Source of the DNA: Paenibacillus montanisoli
Lineage (GTDB): Bacteria; Bacillota; Bacilli; Paenibacillales; Paenibacillaceae
Length of the DNA: 64,000 nucleotides
Direction: 5' to 3'
NCBI RefSeq assembly: GCF_003268025.1
Contig: NZ_QLUW01000004.1
Location: 496,001 to 560,000 of the forward strand
Shown here: positions 7,796 through 16,381 of the stretch, one piece after another
Layout of the letters: every line of letters starts with the position of its first letter
Numbering within the stretch: the stretch's first letter is position 1
Program-made: the position numbers and the translations under genes
Notes under the pieces: generated by a model
What the model saw: the letters and a program-made list of their open reading frames with translations, nothing else
Databases searched by the model: none
Told to the model about the DNA's origin: nothing

Positions 7796-7809
7796 CTTAA
7801 GCGCTTACA
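7796..7809 (-). promoter_or_regulatory. Candidate CcpA (cre) site
   Basis: On the minus strand the sequence TGTAAGCGCTTAAG contains the palindrome TAAGCGCTTA (7798-7807) and fits the cre consensus TGWAANCGNTWNCW in all but the last positions. It lies just upstream of the glycosidase ribosome site, where CcpA would block transcription when glucose is present. Confidence 0.45.
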
Positions 7810-7861
7810 TATACATCCATCATAGTACAGCGCCGGCCGGCTTGTCTTTATGGTAACACAT

Positions 7862-7896
7862 AAAAAAATCCGCGACCGATAACTCGATCGCAGATT
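7862..7896 (-). terminator. Rho-independent terminator of the MATE gene
   Basis: On the minus strand a 12-bp stem with two G-U pairs (AATCTGCGATCG with CGGTCGCGGATT) is followed by seven T residues. It lies 18 bases after the MATE stop codon. Confidence 0.8.
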
Positions 7897-7914
7897 CTAT
7901 CCATCCTTGCATCC

Positions 7915-9294
7915 CTACGCTTCAACCGCCAAGGTACGCGGCTCCCGGCTGACAAGCGACTTCTTCGTCCAAACCCCGCTCTTCCATCTCGCCAGCATGA
8001 TCAGCCCGCGCAGCCATTCATCCACCGCGAACGAAATCCATACGCCGAGCAAGCCCATTTCCATATGGATGCCAAGATAATACGACAGCGGCACGCATAC
8101 GCCCCACATCGAGAAGACGCCCATCAGCACCGGGAAGCGCGCATCGCCCGCAGCGCGAAGCGAGTTGATGACGACAATGTTGAAGACTCGGCCCGGCTCC
8201 AAAATAATCGATACGAGCAAAATGCTCGCCCCAATCGCAATGACCTTCGGGTCATCGGTAAACATGCCGACCAGCTGATACCGGAACAGCGCCGCGATCG
8301 CGACAAGCACGGCCGTCAGCAGAATGCTGATCCTTAGGCTCCGCAGCAGCCTGAAATACGCTGCCTTCTTCTCGCCTGCGCCAACCATATGGCCGACGAT
8401 AATTTCCGTCCCCATGCCGATCGCCATCGCCAGCGCCATGAAATAAGCGCTGATATTGTAGACGTAGATATGAGCGCTAAGCGCTTGCTGGCCGATCAAA
8501 TTGATGAAGCCCATGATCATCATGAGCTGCGACTGCCAAGCGAGATGCTCGCCGGCGGACGACAATCCGATGCTGAGTATTTTTTTCATGTACAGCTTAT
8601 CGATGGTAACGTAATCCTTCAGCCGGATCCGGCTCGGCGTTACCCGGTACAGCAGCACGAACAGCACGATCAGGCCGAGCATCCGGCTCCCGATCGTCGA
8701 CACGGCCGCGCCGGTGACTCCCCATTCCGGGAAGCCCATATTGCCGAAGATGAGCAGGTAATTGCCCGCCACATGGATCAAATTGACGCCAAGCGTGACG
8801 AACATGACATCCCGGGTATTGCCGTTCGCGCGGATCACCGAAGAGACCGCATAAGACACCGCTTCGATCCAAATAAACCCGCCGATCAGCTTCAAATACG
8901 TGCTCGCGATTGCGATTTGCGAAGGAGCCAGATTAAGCATCCGCATGACTTGATCGCTGAAGCCGACGATCACGATGCTCACGATGACGCCGAACAGCAG
9001 ATTCATCATAATCGCCAGCGCCGATATGCGGCTTGCCGTCTCTTTTTGCCCCGCCCCCAAATATTGCGTAACGGCAACGCTCGTTCCGATGGCGACAAAG
9101 CCGAACATCATAATGCAGAACACAATAATTTCATTCGCGAGCCCAACCGCGCCGGCCACATTGTCGGAAATCCGGCTCAGCATAAAGACGTCGGCCGTTC
9201 CCAGCATCATGCGCAAAACGGAGTCGACGAGAATGGGCCACGACAACGCAAATAAACTTAACTTCTTCCATGTAGGTACAACTTCCCTATTCAT
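7915..9294 (-). CDS. MATE family multidrug/Na+ efflux transporter
   Basis: A 459-residue integral membrane protein with about twelve hydrophobic segments in two similar halves, the architecture of MATE (NorM-type) antiporters that export organic cations using Na+ or H+ gradients. The first helix (LSWPILVDSVLRMMLGTADVFMLSRI) and the second-half equivalent with GMGTEIIVGHMVGAGEKKAA carry the family's polar helix and VGxxxGAG features. The ATG at 9294 has a weak upstream purine stretch only. It appears monocistronic, with its own terminator, and is divergent from nothing obvious. Export substrate cannot be predicted. Confidence 0.88.
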   Translation of the reverse strand: MNREVVPTWKKLSLFALSWPILVDSVLRMMLGTADVFMLSRISDNVAGAVGLANEIIVFCIMMFGFVAIGTSVAVTQYLGAGQKETASRISALAIMMNLLFGVIVSIVIVGFSDQVMRMLNLAPSQIAIASTYLKLIGGFIWIEAVSYAVSSVIRANGNTRDVMFVTLGVNLIHVAGNYLLIFGNMGFPEWGVTGAAVSTIGSRMLGLIVLFVLLYRVTPSRIRLKDYVTIDKLYMKKILSIGLSSAGEHLAWQSQLMMIMGFINLIGQQALSAHIYVYNISAYFMALAMAIGMGTEIIVGHMVGAGEKKAAYFRLLRSLRISILLTAVLVAIAALFRYQLVGMFTDDPKVIAIGASILLVSIILEPGRVFNIVVINSLRAAGDARFPVLMGVFSMWGVCVPLSYYLGIHMEMGLLGVWISFAVDEWLRGLIMLARWKSGVWTKKSLVSREPRTLAVEA

Positions 9295-9390
9295 AACCCG
9301 GTCTATCCCCTATCCGTAATATCCATCCCAAGTCCTACGCATGCATTTAATCGCTATTATCCCACCTGCAAGAACCGCTGTCTATGACAA

Positions 9391-9421
9391 GAACCTCCAA
9401 TCTCGTTTGAGACGGAGGTTC
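9391..9421. terminator. Stem-loop, probable weak terminator of the patatin-like gene
   Basis: GAACCTCC (9391-9398) pairs with GGAGGTTC (9414-9421), with an inner TCTC/GAGA stem. It is placed directly after the lipase stop codon on the minus strand, but the T-tract is poor. Confidence 0.55.
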
Positions 9422-9426
9422 CTTAT

Positions 9427-10278
9427 CTACCGCTTCATCCATGTTTGCAGTTCAGGCATCAACCGCTTGGCATCCTCGTAGCCCTGCAAATAAAGCGCGT
9501 CCAGCTTTGCCGAATCGCGTTCCATCCGCCCTACGGTCAGCGGCAGCTGCGGCCGGATGACGAAGAGATTGCCATTGCGCTCCTGCTCGTCGATATAAGC
9601 CAGCGTTTCGTTGTAAATGGTATGCCGGCGGAGCATGACATTGACAAACTCGGGATAATTTCGGTAAGCACGCCTGATCAGCAAGCTAAAACGATTGCGC
9701 GACTTTCGGTAGCCGGCGTCCCGGGTAAGCACGATCACATTGCGCTTATGGCCGTCGCTCTCCGCTTTGCGCAGCGGGATCGGATCGGAGATCCCTCCGT
9801 CGAGCAGGTTGCGGCCGCCGTACTGCACGATCGGCGCAATGAACGGCAGCGAGCTCGAGGCGCGCAGCACCGTCAGCAGATCGAAGCCTTCCTCGAACCG
9901 GTTATAAAAGATCGTCTCGCCCGTATCGCAGTCGGTCGTGCCAATGACAAACTGCTCCTTGCTCGCTTCAAACGCCTCATAATCGAACGGAACGAGCGCA
10001 TTCGGAATTTCATCGAAAATAAAATCCATGCCGAACAGCTCTCGCTTGCGCCAATAATTTTTCCACGAAATATAGCGGGGATCGCTCACCCAGTTCACGT
10101 TCACGACGCGATTGCGGCCAAGCTGTCTGGACAAATAGCTCGCCGCCATGCAGGCACCGGCCGAAACCCCGACCGTATAGGGAAGATACAGGTTTTGCTC
10201 CGTAAAATAATCAAGCACGCCGGCCGTGTACACGCCGCGCATGCCTCCGCCTTCCAGCACCAGTCCGATTGATTCCAT
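9427..10278 (-). CDS. Patatin-like phospholipase
   Basis: A 283-residue predicted serine hydrolase of the bacterial patatin family, which cleaves acyl esters of lipids. All catalytic elements are present: the oxyanion-hole glycines in LEGGGMRGVYTAG (near the N-terminus), the nucleophile serine in VGVSAGACMA (about residue 40) and the aspartate in LLDGGISDPIPL (about residue 155). No signal peptide is seen, so it is probably cytoplasmic or membrane-peripheral. I chose the ATG at 10278 with AAAGGGG about 8 bases upstream; the frame opens 7 codons earlier but that start has no ribosome site. It stands alone between a MATE gene and an HPP-like gene. Confidence 0.85.
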   Translation of the reverse strand: MESIGLVLEGGGMRGVYTAGVLDYFTEQNLYLPYTVGVSAGACMAASYLSRQLGRNRVVNVNWVSDPRYISWKNYWRKRELFGMDFIFDEIPNALVPFDYEAFEASKEQFVIGTTDCDTGETIFYNRFEEGFDLLTVLRASSSLPFIAPIVQYGGRNLLDGGISDPIPLRKAESDGHKRNVIVLTRDAGYRKSRNRFSLLIRRAYRNYPEFVNVMLRRHTIYNETLAYIDEQERNGNLFVIRPQLPLTVGRMERDSAKLDALYLQGYEDAKRLMPELQTWMKR

Positions 10279-10345
10279 CACGTTATCCCCTTTGTCCATC
10301 GCTATTGCTTATTGTACCTATCTGCAATTGGGAGAGTCAATTTTT

Positions 10346-10380
10346 GCAAAAAGAAAGAACCGGCCATAGGGCGGCCGATT
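10346..10380 (-). terminator. Rho-independent terminator of the HPP-like gene
   Basis: AACCGGCC (10358-10365) pairs with GGCCGATT (10373-10380) with one G-U pair. On the minus strand the stem is followed by a T-rich stretch. Confidence 0.65.
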
Positions 10381-10399
10381 CGAATTGTTGTCTGCTGCT

Positions 10400-10903
10400 T
10401 CAGCTTGCGATATCGATATCGCTGGACTTTACGACAGATGCGGCTGATTTATTTTTGATGACCGAGTTGAAATAAGGTACCATCTTGGCTTCCGCCAGCT
10501 CAGCCATAAAGAGCGTAAAGACGAGACCCAGCAATGCGGCGCATACCGATATAGGTATGGTCCATAGATGCGCGGAATGAGAGAAAAACGGGATCAGCGC
10601 CACGGCTGCGATCGGCGGCGCGTTCCAGTTGAATTTGCGAATCAGCCAGATCGTGATGACAGCATTGACGAATAAGGTCAGCGGACTCGGATAGAGATAG
10701 AATAATAGCGTACCTAGCAGAGCGGATATGACCGCGCCGAAGGTGATTTTGCCAAGCTCCCGCATCGAGTAGGAACGAGTGAGAAACAGGAAACTAAACG
10801 CGCCAATCGTTGGGAAAAATAACGTATCGAGAAACGAAACGTGCATCGAAAGCCAATAAATCAACATGACGTACAGGCAGATGAACAGCGACCTCATATT
10901 CAT
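10400..10903 (-). CDS. HPP family-like integral membrane protein
   Basis: A small membrane protein of about 167 residues with four to five hydrophobic segments. The segment LFFPTIGAFSFLFLTRSY resembles the first HPP-family motif (P-x-G-A-x-x-x-L), and WNAPPIAAVALIPF sits where the family has its H-P-P motif, though the histidine is replaced. HPP proteins have been linked to nitrite transport in plastids, but bacterial members are largely uncharacterised. The frame extends to a GTG at 10939, but AGGAGG lies inside that extension, so I prefer the ATG at 10903 (spacing 13, rather long). A TATATAAT-like -10 lies just upstream, near 10947-10954. Family assignment is moderate. Confidence 0.55.
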   Translation of the reverse strand: MNMRSLFICLYVMLIYWLSMHVSFLDTLFFPTIGAFSFLFLTRSYSMRELGKITFGAVISALLGTLLFYLYPSPLTLFVNAVITIWLIRKFNWNAPPIAAVALIPFFSHSAHLWTIPISVCAALLGLVFTLFMAELAEAKMVPYFNSVIKNKSAASVVKSSDIDIAS

Positions 10904-11072
10904 TCTAGCGGTAAAGCCTCCTATCGACGGTTTGCGCACTAATCTGTATTATATAGGCCCGGGTCCGAAAAATCATCAATAAATTAAAAGTTAGACTATA
11001 AAACCTACCCGATAACTCGGTTTTGGTGTATACTAGAGCAAAGTTGATACGATATCAAGGAGGGACTTGAAT

Positions 11073-11516
11073 TTGGGCAACCAACCGATCCTTGCTGCTT
11101 ATGAATGCGTAGACGACGTTCCTTTGCATCGCGTTCGCGGCAACCAGTTGGGCATTCTTCTCTGCGTTATCGGTAGCGTGCTCACCGGCCAGCTGTGGAT
11201 ACTTGCGCTTCCTCTGGTCGTTCAGCTCATTGGCCGAACCTTTGGCGTGAACTATAACTTATTCGTCCGCCTGTTTGCTCCTATCTTCCCTGCCAGCACC
11301 CGAACGGAGAGCCGCGAGCTGCTGCGGTTTAACAATTTGCTTGCGATTTTGTTCCTGACCGTCACTCTGATCGCTTATGCGCTCGGCAGCCATATAGTTG
11401 CTTATATCGCGCTCGGCATGCTGACGGTAGCGGTGGTGCTCGCGCTATGCGGATATTGCCTTGGCTGCTTTATGTACTTCCACTGGAAGCAGTACCTTTT
11501 GCGCCGGAAAGCTTAA
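11073..11516 (+). CDS. DUF4395 family membrane protein
   Basis: A protein of about 147 residues with two pairs of hydrophobic segments, matching DUF4395: an N-terminal VRGNQLGILLCVIGSVL, a central short cytoplasmic loop with FPASTRTESRELLRFNNLL, and a C-terminal ALCGYCLGCFMYFHWKQYL containing the family's conserved C-x2-C-x-G-C cysteines. Some relatives are fused or adjacent to thioredoxin-like proteins, so a redox role is possible, but nothing here confirms it. Of two in-frame TTG codons, the one at 11073 has AAGGAGGG 8 bases away and is the likely start; the one at 11067 is too close. Monocistronic, with a very strong terminator. Confidence 0.75.
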   Translation: MGNQPILAAYECVDDVPLHRVRGNQLGILLCVIGSVLTGQLWILALPLVVQLIGRTFGVNYNLFVRLFAPIFPASTRTESRELLRFNNLLAILFLTVTLIAYALGSHIVAYIALGMLTVAVVLALCGYCLGCFMYFHWKQYLLRRKA

Positions 11517-11564
11517 AAGCCTGTATCTTCAATTACTTGGTAATTGAAGATACAGGCTTTTTTT
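11515..11564 (+). terminator. Strong Rho-independent terminator
   Basis: A perfect 22-bp stem (11515-11536 with 11540-11561, loop ttg) ends in a T run and overlaps the stop codon of the DUF4395 gene. Confidence 0.92.
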
Positions 11565-11668
11565 AAACTTGACCTTAGGAATAAGGGAACGATAACCTCA
11601 TTTAGTATGTAGTTTTGTTATTGAGGTAAATTATTAATACGACCTGCAATCTTCAGAGGAATGGTGTT

Positions 11669-12451
11669 ATGAAAAAGTTAATCCTAATAATCCTTATTTC
11701 GATTTCTGGATTATTTTTTCCAATAGATGTTACAAAAGCAACTATTCAATCAAAGAAACCGTTACTAAAACCAGAGAATATTACTTCCGTTCAATCAAAC
11801 AGTCGATCTGGCGGGTCTCGCTTATTTAAAGAAAGCGATGGGTATGAAGAAGTCACCATCAATAAGGTTATCAAGTGGATTAACGAATCAAGCCTTTCCG
11901 TTGGAACAACTGAAATAGAATTTAATAACCCCCCTACACTCCCGAATGTGATAATAAAAATGAAAAACGGAAATCGTTCAGTTATCGAACCTGCATATAA
12001 CTGTTTACCTGCAACCCAAACAAAGCTATGCACGATTGCTGAAGGCGAGGTTATATACGCCTGGAACAATGATAAAGTAAGATTGAAATCCACAGAGCTG
12101 TTCGATTGGCTATTAGTCGGGTGGAAATATGAAAGTCAAGGTGCTCCTAAAGAAGAGCTGCTTGATGAAACCTTGTACTCCAGATATTATTCTTACCTCG
12201 ATAAAACGTACAATGATTTTATTATGTGTCCCAAAGTAGATAAAATCGAAAGGATCAACGGCGATACAAGAAGACATATTGTTCATGCAAGCGCGTTAAA
12301 TTATAGTGCGCATCATGGTGACGTTCCCTATGATAGAATCCGCATTACTTTAACTGACACTCCGGAAAATGGCGTTAAAATAAATGAAATTGTAATCCAA
12401 AAGGGGATTTCCGAAATAGAAAGTCGTAAACAGTGCAGACGAGAAAACTAA
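11669..12451 (+). CDS. Secreted protein of unknown function, AT-rich
   Basis: A 260-residue protein with a clear signal peptide (MKKLILIILISISGLFF, probable cleavage near KATIQ, residue 24-26). The mature part is polar and soluble. It carries cysteine pairs (NCLPATQTKLC, a lone MCPKV, and a C-terminal QCRREN) and a RYYSYLDKTYND helix. I do not recognise a family. Base composition and codon choice are clearly more AT-rich than the genes on either side, suggesting recent acquisition. AGAGGA is placed about 9 bases before the ATG. It is preceded by about 100 bases without other features and has no partner genes. Confidence 0.7.
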   Translation: MKKLILIILISISGLFFPIDVTKATIQSKKPLLKPENITSVQSNSRSGGSRLFKESDGYEEVTINKVIKWINESSLSVGTTEIEFNNPPTLPNVIIKMKNGNRSVIEPAYNCLPATQTKLCTIAEGEVIYAWNNDKVRLKSTELFDWLLVGWKYESQGAPKEELLDETLYSRYYSYLDKTYNDFIMCPKVDKIERINGDTRRHIVHASALNYSAHHGDVPYDRIRITLTDTPENGVKINEIVIQKGISEIESRKQCRREN

Positions 12452-12469
12452 AAGAAGCCGAGCATTTCT

Positions 12470-12868
12470 CTAGCGGCTGTTCCGCGAAAGGAAAATCGGC
12501 TGCGTCCGCTTCTGCTTCGACCGCTCCAGATCCAACTGAATATCCTCTTTAATCCTCACCGTGCAATCGATGCAAAGCTTGCCCTGACGGATCGGTCCAG
12601 CGCAAAGGTCGCATGCGTCAGCCAAGTTCGGATAATCGCAAAGCTTCAGCTTCCCCTTGCGTATGTAAGCGCGGATGCGCTGAACGGACACCATGCTCAG
12701 CTCGGCCAGCTGATCGTTGTTCAGTTGGCGGTTGCGTCGCAGCGCTTGCTCCATGGCCGTAATCTGCTTATCCTCCTCAACCATGCAAGTCGAGCACAGA
12801 TTGCGAAGATTCTTCTGAAACACGTTCCCGCAATTAGGACAATGTGCCACGAATAGTTCTGTAGACAT
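12470..12868 (-). CDS. YvyF/TIGR03826-type flagellar-operon-like zinc protein
   Basis: A protein of about 132 residues with four Cys-x2-Cys motifs in two pairs: CPNCG and CSTCM near the N-terminus, CDLCAG and CIDCTV near the C-terminus, consistent with zinc-ribbon modules. Between them lies a helix-turn-helix-like segment (NNDQLAELSMVSVQRIRAYIRKGKL). This layout matches the YvyF family found in flagellar/late competence operons of Bacillus. Here no flagellar genes are nearby, so it is an isolated copy. I chose the ATG at 12868 with GAGGT 8 bases upstream; the open frame extends 17 codons further without family sequence. Role unknown, possibly a regulatory or assembly factor. Confidence 0.65.
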   Translation of the reverse strand: MSTELFVAHCPNCGNVFQKNLRNLCSTCMVEEDKQITAMEQALRRNRQLNNDQLAELSMVSVQRIRAYIRKGKLKLCDYPNLADACDLCAGPIRQGKLCIDCTVRIKEDIQLDLERSKQKRTQPIFLSRNSR

Positions 12869-13075
12869 ATATTCAACCTCGCCAACATTAGTTCTTATGG
12901 ACCAATGATAGCACGACATGGCAAATTATTCATCTAAAATCGTCCGCGGCAGCCGGGCGACTACGCCTGAAGGTGATGCGGCTCCCTTCCCCCTATCCAA
13001 CCGGCAGCATTTAGACTAAAATGGCATTGAACCGCGATTCACCACCAATTTCTGTTCAAAAAGGAGCGCATGTCC

Positions 13076-14083
13076 ATGAAAGTCGTTGTACTGGGCTGCG
13101 GCACGATGGGATCCATACACGCCGCCGCATTCAGCCGCATGCCGGACGTTACACTGGCAGCCGTTTGCGATATCGACGGCGAACGCGCGGAGCGCCTCGC
13201 GTCCAAGCTAGGAACGGTCCGCTATGCATCGTTCGAGGAAATGATGAATGCCGTCGAGGCCGACGTCGTTTCCATCGCCCTCCCAACTCCCCTACATAAG
13301 CCGTATGTCTTGAAGGCGGCCGCGCTAGGCAAACATGTCATCTGCGAGAAGCCGATTGCGGCGTCGCCAGAGGATGCCGAAGAAATGATCGCTGCTTGCC
13401 GCGCGAACGGCGTACGCCTTTTTATCGGCCATGTCGTCCGTTTCTTCCCTGAATATGCGGATATGAGCAGCCGCATTGAGGCCGGCGCCATCGGAACGGT
13501 CGGCGTCGCCCATGCGAAACGGATCGGCTCCCATCCCGGCGATGCCACGCCATGGTATGCGGATCAAGAAGCAAGCGGCGGCGTCATGATGGATTTGATG
13601 ATCCACGACATCGACTACATGCGCTCTCTCTTTGGCGATGTCAAATCCGTCTACGCGCTGAACCGGACTGGGCCATCCTTGGATTATGCCCTTGTTACGC
13701 TGCGTTTCCACCATCATAACGCTATCGTCCATCTTGAAGCCCACTGGGGTTATCCGGGACCGTTCACGACAGCCGCCGAATTCGCCGGCACTTCCGGCGT
13801 CCTCCGTTACGACAGCAGCGCGTCGAATTCGCTGCAGATCCGCCGCGCGCAGGCAACCGCGTCGGAGAAGAAGGTCGCCGTGCCGTCGAGCCCGTCCTAC
13901 CGCGATCCGTATTACTTGGAGCTGGCTCATTTTATCGGCTGCATCCGCAGCGGCGCGGAGCCGATCGTAACGGAGGAAGACGCCAAGAAAGCCGTAGAAG
14001 TCGCAAGGGCCGCCATCAAGTCCGCTGCGACCGGACAAGTTATCCGTCTAGACGCGGCTGAAGTTAATGGGGAGGAGCGCTAA
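13076..14083 (+). CDS. Gfo/Idh/MocA family oxidoreductase
   Basis: A 335-residue NAD(P)-dependent sugar dehydrogenase. The Rossmann motif VVLGCGTMGSIHAAAF starts at residue 3, followed by the invariant CEKPIA segment (Lys in the active site, about residue 95) and a second domain with MMDLMIHDIDYM, where the D-x-x-x-H motif places the catalytic histidine. Substrates of the family are sugars, inositols or their derivatives. Two ATGs lie two codons apart; the second (13076) is better spaced from AAGGAG. One base separates its stop codon from the next dehydrogenase, so the two are co-translated, perhaps for successive oxidation and reduction steps on one sugar. Confidence 0.88.
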   Translation: MKVVVLGCGTMGSIHAAAFSRMPDVTLAAVCDIDGERAERLASKLGTVRYASFEEMMNAVEADVVSIALPTPLHKPYVLKAAALGKHVICEKPIAASPEDAEEMIAACRANGVRLFIGHVVRFFPEYADMSSRIEAGAIGTVGVAHAKRIGSHPGDATPWYADQEASGGVMMDLMIHDIDYMRSLFGDVKSVYALNRTGPSLDYALVTLRFHHHNAIVHLEAHWGYPGPFTTAAEFAGTSGVLRYDSSASNSLQIRRAQATASEKKVAVPSSPSYRDPYYLELAHFIGCIRSGAEPIVTEEDAKKAVEVARAAIKSAATGQVIRLDAAEVNGEER

Positions 14084-14084
14084 T

Positions 14085-15077
14085 ATGACAACGAACATCA
14101 TCTCGGTCGGCCTTCTTAGCTTTGCCCACGGCCACGCCTACAGCTACGCCTCCGCGCTGCGTCAGCGTGAAGACGTTAAGCTTGCCGGCTTCTGGGACGA
14201 CGACGCGGACCGCGCGCGCTCGGTTGCGGCGCAGCTCGGCTTGACGCAGTTCGACTCGCTGCAGGAGCTGCTCGCTTCAGACATCGATGCCGTCATCATT
14301 TGCTCGGAGAATGCCAAGCACGCCGAACTGACATTGGCCGCAGCCGCCGCCAAGAAGCACGTCATGTGCGAGAAGCCGCTCGGCATCTCGGTGGATGAAA
14401 TGGAGCGCATGATAGCAGCTTGCGCCGTTAACGGCGTACAGCTCATGACCGCCTTCCCGTGCCGGTACATTCCCGCCGTCATCGAAGCGAAGAAGTCGAT
14501 CGAACGGGGCGATATCGGCGAAATCGTCGCCGTTAAAGGCACCAACCGCGGCTCCATGCCGGGCGGCTGGTTTGTCGTCCCTTCCGCCTCCGGCGGAGGC
14601 GCGGTGCTTGACCATACGGTCCATGTCATGGACCTGATGAACTGGTTCGTGCAATCCGACATTGTCGACGTCTATGCGGAAGCGGCTACCCTCTTCCATC
14701 CGGAGCTTGAAGTCGAGGATGCCGGCATGGTGCATGTCCGCTTCGAGAGCGGCGTCGTCGCTTCGCTCGACCCGAGCTGGTCCCGCTCCCGCTCGTTCCC
14801 GACCTGGGGCGACGTGACGATGGAGATCATCGGCACGCAAGGCGTCATCAGCATCGATGCGTTCGCCCAAAAGAGCGACCTGTACAGCGACAAGGAAACT
14901 AAAGCGCAGTGGATGTACTGGGGCGACGATATGGATGCCGGCCTTGTGGACGGCTTCATTCATGCCATTAAACAAGGAACCGAAGTGCCGATCACAGGCG
15001 AAGATGGCCTGAAATCCGCCCGGGTCGCGCTCGCCGCGCTGGAGTCGTCGAGACTGGAAGCACCGGTAAAACTATAG
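14085..15077 (+). CDS. Gfo/Idh/MocA family oxidoreductase (second)
   Basis: A 330-residue paralogue of the preceding protein. Its N-terminus lacks a perfect G-x-G-x-x-G (ISVGLLSFAHGHAYSY), but the CEKPLG motif (about residue 90) and the C-terminal GGGAVLDHTVHVMDLMNW element with its histidine are intact. The altered dinucleotide loop may mean a tightly held or different cofactor position, as in some family members. The ATG at 14085 follows GGGGAGGAG and begins one base after the upstream stop codon. The pair forms a two-gene operon closed by a terminator at 15097. Substrate unknown. Confidence 0.85.
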   Translation: MTTNIISVGLLSFAHGHAYSYASALRQREDVKLAGFWDDDADRARSVAAQLGLTQFDSLQELLASDIDAVIICSENAKHAELTLAAAAAKKHVMCEKPLGISVDEMERMIAACAVNGVQLMTAFPCRYIPAVIEAKKSIERGDIGEIVAVKGTNRGSMPGGWFVVPSASGGGAVLDHTVHVMDLMNWFVQSDIVDVYAEAATLFHPELEVEDAGMVHVRFESGVVASLDPSWSRSRSFPTWGDVTMEIIGTQGVISIDAFAQKSDLYSDKETKAQWMYWGDDMDAGLVDGFIHAIKQGTEVPITGEDGLKSARVALAALESSRLEAPVKL

Positions 15078-15096
15078 ACAACAGTAACTCTCTCCG

Positions 15097-15127
15097 AACC
15101 ACAGCCCTCTACCGGGCTGTGGTTTTT
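15097..15127 (+). terminator. Rho-independent terminator
   Basis: AACCACAGCCC (15097-15107) pairs with GGGCTGTGGTT (15114-15124), followed by five T residues. Confidence 0.9.
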
Positions 15128-15216
15128 CGCTGCACGCCGTCTGCGCCGGGGGCATACCATGACCATGAGGTGCGCGGGCCTTGTAGCCGCGAACGCCCAG
15201 AAAGGATGCGGGCATC

Positions 15217-16266
15217 ATGTCCATCGAATTCAAGCTGGCTGCGGTTGGAGATATTTTGATGATTGGCCCGCTTCTAAGATCCGCGAAGCAGCAAGAGGAC
15301 CGCTACGCGTTCGAGCCGCTGTTTCGGAAGGTGGCGCCTATTCTTAAGCAGGCCGACCTGGTGATCGGCAATCTGGAAACGCCGCTCGCGGGCAGAGAGT
15401 CGATCTATTCGCGAGCCAACAGCCGCACGGGCTTCACCATGTTCAACTGTCCGGATGAGCTTGCTCCCGCGCTGCAATCGGTCGGGTTCGACGTCTTGAC
15501 GACGGCCAACAACCATTGCATGGACCGCGGAACGAAAGGGTTGATCCGCACGCTTAACGTGCTGGATGAGACGGGCATCGCCCATACCGGCACTTACAGA
15601 TCCGATCCGGATAAAGCTAACCATATAATCGTCGAGGTGAAAGGCGTTAAGGTCGGCATCGCCAGCTATTCCAAAGGAACCAACAAGCTCCCTTTGCCCG
15701 AAGGCGAAGCATGGCGGGTGAATACGGTCACTCCCGCCACCTACGGCAAAGCCGCCGCTCATATCCGCAGGCTTGCCAGCGAGGTCGATGTCGTTATCGC
15801 CTGCCTCCATATCGGAAAGGAATGCCGCCACGTTCCGCTTAAGCAGTCGCGGCAGCTTGTAGACCTGCTGCTCGCCAGCGGGGCGCATATTATCCTCGGC
15901 CATCATCCCCATGTCCTTCAACCGTCTTTTCATACGAAGGACGACCGTTTCGCCATCTACTCGCTCGGAAATTTCATCTCCACCCTGCTCTACCGCAATC
16001 CGGCCACCAAATGCGGCGTTATCGCCCAGCTGACGGTCTCGAAAGAAGATGACGGCAAAGTCCGCGTCAAAGATGTCAGCTATGTCCCCACCTGGGCGAC
16101 GCGGCTGACAACCTCAAGCGGCATCAAATACCGGATCCTACAGATCCGCCAAACGCTGCAGCAGCCGGAGCCCGGTCAATCCAAGGCCGACTGGCTCTCG
16201 ATGCGCAAGGTATGGCGGGCCATGTCGCCGATGCTCGTGGAGAAAAAGACGCTGCCTAAAAAATAA
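15217..16266 (+). CDS. CapA family protein (poly-gamma-glutamate synthesis type metallophosphatase fold)
   Basis: A 349-residue protein of the CapA/PgsA family, which has a calcineurin-like phosphoesterase fold. Motifs in order are AAVGDILM, NLETPLAG, TTANNHCMDRGTKGL, CLHIGKEC, LGHHPHVLQPS and YSLGNFIS. Classical CapA works in poly-gamma-glutamate capsule export, but here there is no membrane anchor or signal peptide and no capB/capC neighbour, so another hydrolase role is plausible. AGAAAGGA stands about 10 bases before the ATG. It is transcribed alone, convergent with the germination operon. Confidence 0.82.
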   Translation: MSIEFKLAAVGDILMIGPLLRSAKQQEDRYAFEPLFRKVAPILKQADLVIGNLETPLAGRESIYSRANSRTGFTMFNCPDELAPALQSVGFDVLTTANNHCMDRGTKGLIRTLNVLDETGIAHTGTYRSDPDKANHIIVEVKGVKVGIASYSKGTNKLPLPEGEAWRVNTVTPATYGKAAAHIRRLASEVDVVIACLHIGKECRHVPLKQSRQLVDLLLASGAHIILGHHPHVLQPSFHTKDDRFAIYSLGNFISTLLYRNPATKCGVIAQLTVSKEDDGKVRVKDVSYVPTWATRLTTSSGIKYRILQIRQTLQQPEPGQSKADWLSMRKVWRAMSPMLVEKKTLPKK

Positions 16267-16334
16267 AAAAATGAAGCGAATACGTTGAACAGGCAGAAGC
16301 TGGTCCCCCTAATGCCAACGCTCGGAAAAATCGT

Positions 16335-16360
16335 AAAGAGCCGCACAATCGCGGCTCTTT
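16335..16360. terminator. Bidirectional stem-loop between convergent genes
   Basis: AAAGAGCCGC (16335-16344) pairs perfectly with GCGGCTCTTT (16351-16360). It lies between the CapA gene and the gerB-like gene and can serve both. Confidence 0.8.
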
Positions 16361-16381
16361 ATGGTCTCAACTTCGTTAGTA

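Noticed and set aside
8389..9255. 288-residue plus-strand frame opposite the MATE gene
   Set aside because: A His/Asp/Arg-rich shadow typical of the antisense of GC-rich membrane genes; no ribosome site.
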